Shown: in pieces, positions 55,694-62,228 of the stretch
Layout: each line of letters opens with the position of its first letter
Numbering within the stretch: the stretch's first letter is position 1
NCBI RefSeq assembly: GCF_001570805.1
Contig: NZ_BCSJ01000011.1
Location: 124,001 to 188,000 of the forward strand
DNA: 64,000 nt
From: Brevibacterium epidermidis NBRC 14811
GTDB lineage: Bacteria > Actinomycetota > Actinomycetes > Actinomycetales > Brevibacteriaceae
Direction: 5' to 3'
Translations under genes and position numbers: made by a program
The notes under the pieces: model-generated
Told to the model about the DNA's origin: nothing
The model's input: the letters and a program-made list of their open reading frames with translations, nothing else
Database searches by the model: none

Positions 55694-55864
55694 ATGGCAG
55701 CCCAGAAACCCCGCACCGGCGACGGACCTCTGGAAGTGACCGAAGAAGGCCGAAGCATGGTGATGCGGCTTCCAGTCGAAGGCGGAGGTCGCCTGGTGAT
55801 CGAACTCAGCAGAGACGAAGCCACCGGACTCCACGACACTCTCGCCCAGACACTGGGGCTCTGA
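55694..55864 (+). CDS. DUF3117 small protein
   Basis: A 56-residue protein. KPRTGDGPLEVTEEGR followed by MVMRLPVEGGGRLVIELSRDEA, seen in parts, is the DUF3117 signature, which is nearly invariant across actinobacteria. Function unknown. The ATG at 55694 has GGAAGG upstream and gives the family N-terminus (AAxKPRTGDGP). A 17-bp palindrome follows. Confidence 0.93.
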   Translation: MAAQKPRTGDGPLEVTEEGRSMVMRLPVEGGGRLVIELSRDEATGLHDTLAQTLGL

Positions 55865-55902
55865 GCCGACGGCCGCAGCGCACGGCCGATCGGAGACGCA
55901 CG

Positions 55903-55936
55903 AACAGCAGAGACTTACATGTAAGTCTCTGCTGTT
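55903..55936. terminator. Bidirectional terminator
   Basis: A perfect 34-base palindrome (AACAGCAGAGACTTACA and its complement), followed by GTTG. It lies between the convergent DUF3117 and O-methyltransferase genes. Confidence 0.88.
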
Positions 55937-55943
55937 GTTGCAT

Positions 55944-56579
55944 TCACCGGGGCTTCTGCAGAAGCAGCAGGCCTTCCCCAATGGGCAGCAGCACCCGCTC
56001 GAGGTTCTCCTGTTCTGCGATGCGGTTGAGCATGCTGCGGGCCGCCTGAGTGCGGGGGCTGCGATCAACGGGATCGGCAACGGCGCCCTTGAGCAGCGTC
56101 TTGTGGATGACCAGCAGACCCTGAGAGTCGAGCAGACGCAGCGAGGGCTGGATCATCCTCTCCAGATTCCCCGGCTCCACATCGATGAAGACCATGTCAT
56201 AGGCCGCCGGTGCGAGTCGTTTGAGCACCTCTTCGGCACGCCCGCTCATCAGTCGCAGCCGGCCCGGTCTGATCCCCGCCATGTCGACGAGGTCACGGGC
56301 TGCACTCTGAGTCGTGGAATTCGTGTCGATCGACGTCAGGATCCCTGCAGTGGGCATTCCGCGCAGCAGGGACAGCGTCGATGTTCCTACCCCGGTCCCA
56401 ACCTCGACTGCCGCGACCGGTGTGAGCAGTCGGGCCAGCAGAGTCAGCGTCTTCGCAGTCGTTTGGGAGACCGGCGCGATCCCGAACTCATGAGAATGGG
56501 TGCGAGCGGCATCGAGCAGCGGATCGGGACCGTTGTACTGTTCCGAGAAGGTGAGATCACCTGCATTTTCGCGTGCCAA
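55944..56579 (-). CDS. SAM-dependent O-methyltransferase (caffeoyl-CoA type)
   Basis: A 211-residue class I methyltransferase of the catechol/caffeoyl-CoA O-methyltransferase family. The SAM loop is VEVGTGVGTSTLSLL near residue 58, then ILTSIDTNS near 82 and YDMVFIDVEPGN near 128 (metal/acceptor Asp). It corresponds in order to mycobacterial Rv1220c. The acceptor is unknown. The start is TTG 56579, supported by GGGAGGGG directly upstream. Confidence 0.85.
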   Translation of the reverse strand: MARENAGDLTFSEQYNGPDPLLDAARTHSHEFGIAPVSQTTAKTLTLLARLLTPVAAVEVGTGVGTSTLSLLRGMPTAGILTSIDTNSTTQSAARDLVDMAGIRPGRLRLMSGRAEEVLKRLAPAAYDMVFIDVEPGNLERMIQPSLRLLDSQGLLVIHKTLLKGAVADPVDRSPRTQAARSMLNRIAEQENLERVLLPIGEGLLLLQKPR

Positions 56580-56612
56580 CCGGCCCCTCCCTTCTGGTGC
56601 TGAGTTCTCCCA

Positions 56613-56618
56613 AGTCTA
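56613..56618 (-). promoter_or_regulatory. -10 box TAGACT of the O-methyltransferase gene
   Basis: On the minus strand TAGACT, about 34 bases before the TTG start; the TAG is the stop codon of the ATL-like gene. Confidence 0.4.
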
Positions 56619-56948
56619 ACCGCATTTGGGTTCGATTCCGTGGGTGCGCCACAGCTCGTCGAGTTCATCGACATCGACGAAGGCCACACGTTCGACCCGA
56701 TCATGCGAATGCGGAGTGCCCTCATCTTCCCAATGGATGCGGGCTCGAGCGAAGATCTCGGGCGGCAGTATCCCGGCCGCATTGACGACCCGCCACCAAG
56801 TGACATTCGATCCGAATTCCCGCATCACCCGCCCGACGTAGCGAGGCGAGCAGTCGGCGACGGCACCCACGGTCCCATAGGCGACGACGCGCGCGGCGGG
56901 AACGAGTTCGACGATGCGCAGCACCCGTTCGACGGCTATCTCGTCCAC
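56616..56948 (-). CDS. MGMT-family alkyltransferase-like protein without the acceptor cysteine
   Basis: A 110-residue protein with the DNA-binding domain of the O6-alkylguanine alkyltransferase family: VPAARVVAYGTVGAVADCSPRYVGRVMRE, seen as 'VVAYGTVGAVADCSPRYVGR', then WWRVVNAAGILP in place of the PCHRV active site, so the alkyl-accepting cysteine is missing. Proteins of this kind (ATL) flag bulky alkylguanine lesions for excision repair. The GTG at 56948 is chosen because GGGAGG stands four bases upstream and it gives the family length. Confidence 0.82.
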   Translation of the reverse strand: MDEIAVERVLRIVELVPAARVVAYGTVGAVADCSPRYVGRVMREFGSNVTWWRVVNAAGILPPEIFARARIHWEDEGTPHSHDRVERVAFVDVDELDELWRTHGIEPKCG

Positions 56949-57017
56949 TGCACCTCCCGGCAGTATCGGGCTGTCGAACCTGTGCTGACCATGAGTCGAT
57001 GCTACCGCCGTCCACGG

Positions 57018-57023
57018 TAGACT
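57018..57023 (+). promoter_or_regulatory. -10 box TAGACT, leaderless start of tatB
   Basis: TAGACT, seven bases (TGAGACC), ATG 57031. No Shine-Dalgarno is present. Confidence 0.55.
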
Positions 57024-57030
57024 TGAGACC

Positions 57031-57486
57031 ATGTTCGGTATCAACGGCACCGAGATGGTGATTCTGGTCGTTGTGGCGTTGGTCGTCATCGGACCCAAAC
57101 GCCTGCCCGAATACGCTCAGAAGCTGCGGGACTTCGTGCGCCAGATGCGTCGCATGGCCGAAGGCGCGAAGGACAGCGTCCGACGCGATTTCGGCGACGA
57201 CTTCAAGGACGTGGATTGGCAGAAGCTCGACCCACGTCAGTACGATCCGCGCCGGATCGTGCGCGAGGCCCTCGTCGAAGAGGACGCGGCCATCCGCGAA
57301 TCCAAACGCCAGGAGCGTTCCTCCCAGGAATCAACGTCCGCTGAGTCCTCAAGTGCCGACGTGTCGACCCAGACCGACACCGAGGTGGCCCCCACCCGGG
57401 AGCAGTCACCCATCGAACGGTTCCAGGCCCAGGTCGACCTGCGCGACCGTTCCGCTGCGGCACCGTTCGATCCCGAAGCCACCTGA
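57031..57486 (+). CDS. tatB: Twin-arginine translocase subunit TatB
   Basis: A 151-residue protein: a short N-terminus, one membrane helix (~8-22) with the E8-like residue in NGTEMVILVVVALVVIGPKRLPEYAQKL, read as 'TEMVIL' and 'GPKRLPEYAQKLRDFVR', then an amphipathic helix and a disordered acidic tail. It recognises folded twin-arginine precursors with TatC. The other tat genes are not in the window, as is usual for actinobacteria. It is convergent with the polysaccharide deacetylase gene. Confidence 0.93.
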   Translation: MFGINGTEMVILVVVALVVIGPKRLPEYAQKLRDFVRQMRRMAEGAKDSVRRDFGDDFKDVDWQKLDPRQYDPRRIVREALVEEDAAIRESKRQERSSQESTSAESSSADVSTQTDTEVAPTREQSPIERFQAQVDLRDRSAAAPFDPEAT

Positions 57487-57498
57487 GTCCCTCTCCGA

Positions 57499-57531
57499 CA
57501 GCGGCGGCTCCGTACTTCACCGTCGCCGCTG
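57499..57531. terminator. Weak bidirectional hairpin
   Basis: CAGCGGCG and CGCCGCTG (8 bp) enclose a 17-base loop between tatB and the deacetylase gene. Its strength is modest. Confidence 0.35.
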
Positions 57532-57568
57532 ACCACTGAGCCATCTCTGCCGAAACGGCGTCAGCAGC

Positions 57569-58990
57569 TCAGTTCTTCATCACCGCAGGATGCTCGGGGT
57601 TCGAGCACAGCTCATCCGAATAGCCGCGGCAGAAATACGAACCGCCCTGCTTCAACTCGATCCCGGAGAAGAGCTCACGCACCGTCACTGCGTAGAGTCC
57701 TTTGTCCGCCACGGCCGAGAAAACCGCCGGAGCCGCCTTCGCGGTTGAGGGATGGATGGAGTGCATGAGCACGATCGATCCCGGTTTGGTCTGAGACTGC
57801 ACCCGCCGGATGGTCTTCTTCGTATCTCGGTGCTGCCAGTCTCCGGTATCGACGTCCCAGATGATCGCAGGTCCGCCCAGCACGTGTGACGCACGTTTGT
57901 CGAGGGCACCATAGGGCGGACGGACGAGGGGTTCGTCCTTCACCCCGACCGACTGCAGCGACTTGTCCGTCCGTCCGATCTCCTTGCGGATCTTCGCCGA
58001 GGCAGTCGTGTCCATCCGCACATGCGAAAAGGTGTGATTGTCGACCTCATGACCGGTAGCGATGATCCGCTCAGCCACCTCGGGCGAACTGTCCGTGTTC
58101 TTCCCGAGGAGGAAGTAGGTCACTCTGATGTTCGCCTCATCAGCGGCGTCGAGGATCGTCCGTTCGCTCTTCGCTTCTCCGGGACCATCGTCATAGGTCA
58201 GCGCCACACACGGCAGCAGAGCGCAGGAGAAGTCCGGTGACCGCAGATCGTCCGGATGAGGCAGCTCAAGGCTAGTGTGCAGGGCCTTCTGAACACGGTC
58301 TCCGATGGAGGACAGGTCCGTGTCCGAGACCGGTTCGTCATCGATCGTCAGCGTGTCCGTGTCGTCGGCCCCGATAGCGGCCGGGTCGACCGGTGCGGCG
58401 AAGAGTCGGCGGGCATTGACGGTGCGGTCGTGGGCGAGATCAGTGAGCAGCAGTCTCGTCTGCTGACGTGGGGACTCAGCGTTGATCGCGGTGACGACGA
58501 AATTCCCGCCACTGGCCAGCACCCGGGTGCTGATGTTCACAGCGCGCGGGTCGACACGAGCCGGGGGAGCGTCGTCGAGGCTCGTCTGCGCCGGTGTGAA
58601 AGCCGTCGCCGACCACCGATGGACCGGCGCCGTCTGCAAGGGGTCGAAGGCAGCGTGAGCGGCGAAGCCGCCTGATTCCTCGATCATGGACAGCACATGT
58701 TCTTCGATCGCCGAGTTCAGCGAGGCGGCACCAGGCAGACCGAAGGTGTGGATGTCGAGGCGGGGCGTGCGCTTGTCGGACACCACCGCGTAGCTGCGCA
58801 GCATTGTCGAGAGAACGTCCCGGTTCTCAGAGGCGGTCGCCCGCTGTGCCGGTTCCACGGACTGCTCGGGAGCGGGGTCGTCGCGGAACGCAGTGACGAT
58901 GGCGCCGGCCAGGAGGACAAGGACGGTCAGAGCACTGACGGCGGAGAAGACAGAGTAGACGAGGGTGTCGCGAGGGGAGAGGGGAGACAC
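57569..58990 (-). CDS. Membrane-anchored polysaccharide deacetylase
   Basis: A 473-residue protein: one N-terminal membrane anchor (~12-35), an extracellular domain of ~200 residues resembling the RsiV/PgdA-type domain (LDIHTFGLPGAASLNSAIEEHV, seen as 'PGAASLNSAIEEHV'), and a NodB deacetylase domain (~265-450) with ALTYDDGPGEA (Asp-Asp), DNHTFSHVRMD (His-x3-His) and RPPYGALD. It should deacetylate peptidoglycan or chitin-like sugars outside the cell. The GTG at 58990 starts eight bases after the mrp stop codon begins (five-base gap). Confidence 0.88.
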   Translation of the reverse strand: MSPLSPRDTLVYSVFSAVSALTVLVLLAGAIVTAFRDDPAPEQSVEPAQRATASENRDVLSTMLRSYAVVSDKRTPRLDIHTFGLPGAASLNSAIEEHVLSMIEESGGFAAHAAFDPLQTAPVHRWSATAFTPAQTSLDDAPPARVDPRAVNISTRVLASGGNFVVTAINAESPRQQTRLLLTDLAHDRTVNARRLFAAPVDPAAIGADDTDTLTIDDEPVSDTDLSSIGDRVQKALHTSLELPHPDDLRSPDFSCALLPCVALTYDDGPGEAKSERTILDAADEANIRVTYFLLGKNTDSSPEVAERIIATGHEVDNHTFSHVRMDTTASAKIRKEIGRTDKSLQSVGVKDEPLVRPPYGALDKRASHVLGGPAIIWDVDTGDWQHRDTKKTIRRVQSQTKPGSIVLMHSIHPSTAKAAPAVFSAVADKGLYAVTVRELFSGIELKQGGSYFCRGYSDELCSNPEHPAVMKN

Positions 58991-58995
58991 CGCCT

Positions 58996-60117
58996 TCAGA
59001 CCGGGCTCAGGCCCAGAGATCTGCCGGACAGGCCGCGACTGCGTCGCCGCAGCGACTCTGCAAGCGAGTCGAAGGCCTGAGCCGCAGGCGACTCGGGACT
59101 GCCGAGCACGACCGGGGTGCCGGCATCCGATCCTTCCCGCAGACGAGTGTCCAAGGGGATCTGAGCCAGCAGTGGGACTTCGCGCTCGAGGGTGGCAGTG
59201 AGGTTTTCGGCCACGCTGGCACCTCCCCCGGAGCCGAACACTTCCATCCGGGTGCCGTCGGGCATCTCCATCCACGACATGTTCTCGATGACTCCGGCCA
59301 ATGTCTGCTTCGTCTGTGTGGCGATGGACCCCGCGCGCTCGGCGACCTGGGCGGCCGCGGACTGGGGTGTGGTGACGACGAGGAGCTCGGAGTCGGGCAG
59401 CAGCTGTGCCACGGAGATTGCGATATCACCGGTGCCGGGAGGCAGATCGAGCAGCAGAACGTCGAGGTCGCCCCAGAACACATCCGTGAGGAACTGCTGC
59501 AGGGCGCGATGGAGCATCGGGCCGCGCCAGACGACAGCCTGGCTCGGCGGGACGAACATGCCGATGCTCATCACCTTCACGTTGTGGGCGACCTGCGGCA
59601 GGATCATCTCGTCGACTCGGGTCGGCTTTCCGGAGAGACCGAGCATGCCGGGGATGGAGAAGCCGTAGATATCGGCGTCGACGATGCCGACGCGCAGGCC
59701 CTTATCCGCCAGGGACACGGCGAGATTCGCAGTCACCGACGATTTGCCGACTCCGCCCTTTCCTGACGCGACGGCATAGACCTTGGTCAGCGATTCGGGA
59801 CGGTTGAAGGGGATATCGCGGGTACCAGAGCCCTGCAGCTTCTCCTTCATCGCCTTGCGCTGTTCGGGGCTCATCGTGCCCAGGACGACAGATACTTCAG
59901 TGACGCCGTCGACGCGGGCGACCGCGGCTTCCGTGTCTCGGGTGATCGTGTCCTTGAGCGGGCAGCCGGCGATCGTGAGGAGAACCGTGACGGTGACCTT
60001 GCCGCCGTCGATGTCGATCGATTCGACCATATCGAGTTCGACGATATTGCGGCGGATCTCCGGGTCGATGACGCCGGTCAGTGCCTCTCTCACAGCGTCT
60101 TCAGAGGGACCAGTCAT
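58996..60117 (-). CDS. mrp: Mrp/NBP35-family iron-sulfur carrier ATPase
   Basis: A 373-residue protein: an N-terminal MIP18/DUF59 domain (~1-90, with VIDPEIRRNIVELDMV and TIAGCPLKDTI), then a P-loop NTPase with the deviant Walker A SGKGGVGKSSV near 118, DADIYGFSIPGML near 150 and DLPPGTGD near 220. It holds and transfers Fe-S clusters. The eukaryotic-type C-terminal CxxC is not evident, as in many actinobacterial Mrp. ATG 60117 is used; GTG 60123 is equally possible. Confidence 0.93.
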   Translation of the reverse strand: MTGPSEDAVREALTGVIDPEIRRNIVELDMVESIDIDGGKVTVTVLLTIAGCPLKDTITRDTEAAVARVDGVTEVSVVLGTMSPEQRKAMKEKLQGSGTRDIPFNRPESLTKVYAVASGKGGVGKSSVTANLAVSLADKGLRVGIVDADIYGFSIPGMLGLSGKPTRVDEMILPQVAHNVKVMSIGMFVPPSQAVVWRGPMLHRALQQFLTDVFWGDLDVLLLDLPPGTGDIAISVAQLLPDSELLVVTTPQSAAAQVAERAGSIATQTKQTLAGVIENMSWMEMPDGTRMEVFGSGGGASVAENLTATLEREVPLLAQIPLDTRLREGSDAGTPVVLGSPESPAAQAFDSLAESLRRRSRGLSGRSLGLSPV

Positions 60118-60186
60118 GCCCACGTCCTTTCCTTCCCGGATCAGTGCTTCCGGGCTTTCAACCCTACCGCTTCGGACGTCGTCTCG

Positions 60187-60735
60187 TCATCCGCTGTGGG
60201 AGCCGCCTCGGCGCTGTTCGGAGGACCGGGAATCGCCGTCGTCGTGTCGATCGCCATCTTGTCTCTCCTCCTCCAACTCCTTGAGCAGATCCTTGAGCTC
60301 GGAGCGGATGAAGTCACGTGTGGCGACCTCACGCATGGCGATGCGCAGCGCCGCCACCTCACGTGCCAGATATTCGGTGTCAGCGAGGTTGCGTTCGGCG
60401 CGCTGCCGGTCGTGTTCGAACTCGACGCGGTCGCGGTCGGTGCTGCGGTTCTCCGCGAGCAGGATGAGCGGGGCCGCATAGGACGCCTGCAGGGACAGGA
60501 TGAGGGTGAGCAGAGTGAAGTTCAGCGACCGCGGGTCGAACTGCCACGATTCGGGCAGCAGGGTGTTCCACAGCAGCCACACCGCGCAGAACACGGTCAT
60601 TCCGACGAGGAACGCCGGAGTGCCCATGAACCGGGCGAAGGCTTCGGCTCCGCGTCCGAAGGTCTCGGGAGACATGGCGAAGCTCGGCAGCTTCCGCTTG
60701 CTCGACCGTGGGATCTCGAAATCGTCGACAGCCAT
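60187..60735 (-). CDS. DUF1003 membrane protein
   Basis: A 182-residue protein with two membrane helices (~42-62 and 75-98) and the DUF1003 hallmarks FMGTPAFLVGMTVFCAVWLLWN, read as 'FLVGMTVFCAVWLLWN', FDPRSLNFTLLTLILSLQASYAAPLILLAENR (read as 'LSLQASYAAPLILLAENR') and the helical tail RDRVEFEHDRQ. Function unknown; it is often paired with the MgtE_N/CBS gene, as here (two-base gap). AGGAGGGGG is its RBS. Confidence 0.93.
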   Translation of the reverse strand: MAVDDFEIPRSSKRKLPSFAMSPETFGRGAEAFARFMGTPAFLVGMTVFCAVWLLWNTLLPESWQFDPRSLNFTLLTLILSLQASYAAPLILLAENRSTDRDRVEFEHDRQRAERNLADTEYLAREVAALRIAMREVATRDFIRSELKDLLKELEEERQDGDRHDDGDSRSSEQRRGGSHSG

Positions 60736-60737
60736 GT

Positions 60738-62012
60738 CTACCCCCTCCTGTGATCGTCACGGCCGGTGGTCCGCCAGTCCTCGGGCAGAAGCTCGTCGAG
60801 GACGTCGTCGACGGTGACCACGCCGACGAGGCGGTCGTTCTCATCGGTGATCGGCACCGACACCAGATTGTACGCGGCCAGCAGCTTCGAGACTTCGCCG
60901 AGAGGAGCCTCGGGAGGCAGCGGTTCGACCTCGGTGTCGAGCATGATGCCCACGGCTTCGTGAGGGGGATGACGCAGCATCTCCTGGATATGGACGAGAC
61001 CGAGGTATTTGCCTGTCGGCGTCTCCACCGGTTGGCGACAGACGAACACCGCGGCCGCCAGAGCTGCCGGCAGGTCTTCTCGACGAACGTGGGCGAGAGC
61101 CTCGGCGACGGTGGCCTCCGGGGTGAGGATCACCGGTTCCGTGGTCATCAGACCACCGGCTGTGTCATCGTCATAGGCCAGCAGGGTGCGCACGTCCTGC
61201 GCGTCATCGGGTTCCATGAGGGTCAGGAACCGTTCGGCCTGATCATCGGTGAGCTCGCCGAGGAGGTCGGCCGCGTCATCGGGCTCCATCTCCTCGAGCA
61301 CGGTCACGGCCCGTTCGGTCTCGAGTCCGACGAGGATCTCGACCTGGGTCTCCGCGGGCAGCTCCTCGACGACATCGGCGAGACGTTCGTCATCGAGGGC
61401 TCTCGCGACCTGGAGCCGGCGGCCGGGGTTCATCTCGAAGAGCACATCGGCGAGATCGGCAGGCTTCGTGTCCTGATAGGCGGCGATGAGCTGGGTGGCT
61501 TCCTGATCGACCTCGGAATCCACTGGGTGGTCGGCATCCGTCCAATCGATCTGCTTCGTCTCCCCACGGCGGCGGAACGCGGCGAAGGCACTGCGTTCGG
61601 GCACACGACGGACGAACAGGCGGGTGACCTCCCAATCCTTGTTCACCTGCTGTTCGATGCCGACGTCCTCGACGAGGATGGGGGAGTTGTCCTCCCGCAG
61701 ACGCAGCCTGCGGTCGAGCAGATCATTCATCACCAGGGTCTCGGACTCGCGCTGTTCGAACCGGCGCATGTTCACCAGGCCGGTCGTGATGACCTGCCCG
61801 GAGTCGATGGCGGTGACCCGGCCCATGGGGACGAAGACGCGGCGTCGGCCCGGCACCTCGACGACGAGACCGATGACACGCGGGGACTGCCGCATCGTCG
61901 CTCGATAGACGATGACGGCGTCGCGGACCCGTCCGACCTGATCTCCCAGAGGGTCGAACACGGGGGCAGAGACGAGCCGGGCGACGAAGACTCTTTTCGG
62001 TGGACCACTCAT
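60738..62012 (-). CDS. CBS and MgtE_N domain protein with N-terminal PRC-barrel
   Basis: A 424-residue soluble protein: a PRC-barrel-like N-terminus (~1-150), an MgtE N-terminal helical domain (~180-285, with LEEMEPDDAADLLGELTDDQ read as 'MEPDDAADLLGEL'), and two CBS domains (~290-415). The MgtE membrane channel is absent, so this is not itself a magnesium transporter. It probably senses magnesium or adenylate. Mycobacterial Rv1232c has the same make-up. The ATG at 62012 has a -10 six bases upstream. Confidence 0.9.
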   Translation of the reverse strand: MSGPPKRVFVARLVSAPVFDPLGDQVGRVRDAVIVYRATMRQSPRVIGLVVEVPGRRRVFVPMGRVTAIDSGQVITTGLVNMRRFEQRESETLVMNDLLDRRLRLREDNSPILVEDVGIEQQVNKDWEVTRLFVRRVPERSAFAAFRRRGETKQIDWTDADHPVDSEVDQEATQLIAAYQDTKPADLADVLFEMNPGRRLQVARALDDERLADVVEELPAETQVEILVGLETERAVTVLEEMEPDDAADLLGELTDDQAERFLTLMEPDDAQDVRTLLAYDDDTAGGLMTTEPVILTPEATVAEALAHVRREDLPAALAAAVFVCRQPVETPTGKYLGLVHIQEMLRHPPHEAVGIMLDTEVEPLPPEAPLGEVSKLLAAYNLVSVPITDENDRLVGVVTVDDVLDELLPEDWRTTGRDDHRRG

Positions 62013-62018
62013 ATTCTC

Positions 62019-62024
62019 AGACTA
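62019..62024 (-). promoter_or_regulatory. -10 box TAGTCT, leaderless start of the CBS/MgtE_N operon
   Basis: On the minus strand TAGTCT, GAGAAT, ATG 62012. It probably drives the four-gene run through mrp to the deacetylase. Confidence 0.55.
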
Positions 62025-62228
62025 CGTGGTGCGCAGAGTTTTCAGTGGTCGGCTCCAGGAAATGAATCCAGATCACATTCGCGGGCGGTGAAACGGGTGG
62101 GCGTCGAGTTCCATCCGGACTCTCCTCCTATTCATCAAGCCGTCCTGCCTTCTTAATCTCGATGTCGCCCCGTCTCCCTAGGGTCATTTCTCGGCAGAAC
62201 CCGCCACAGTCGAATACAGGAGAAATCC

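Noticed and set aside
60738-62012. Magnesium transporter MgtE
   Set aside because: The membrane channel domain is absent. Only the N-terminal and CBS sensor domains are present, with a PRC-barrel-like start.
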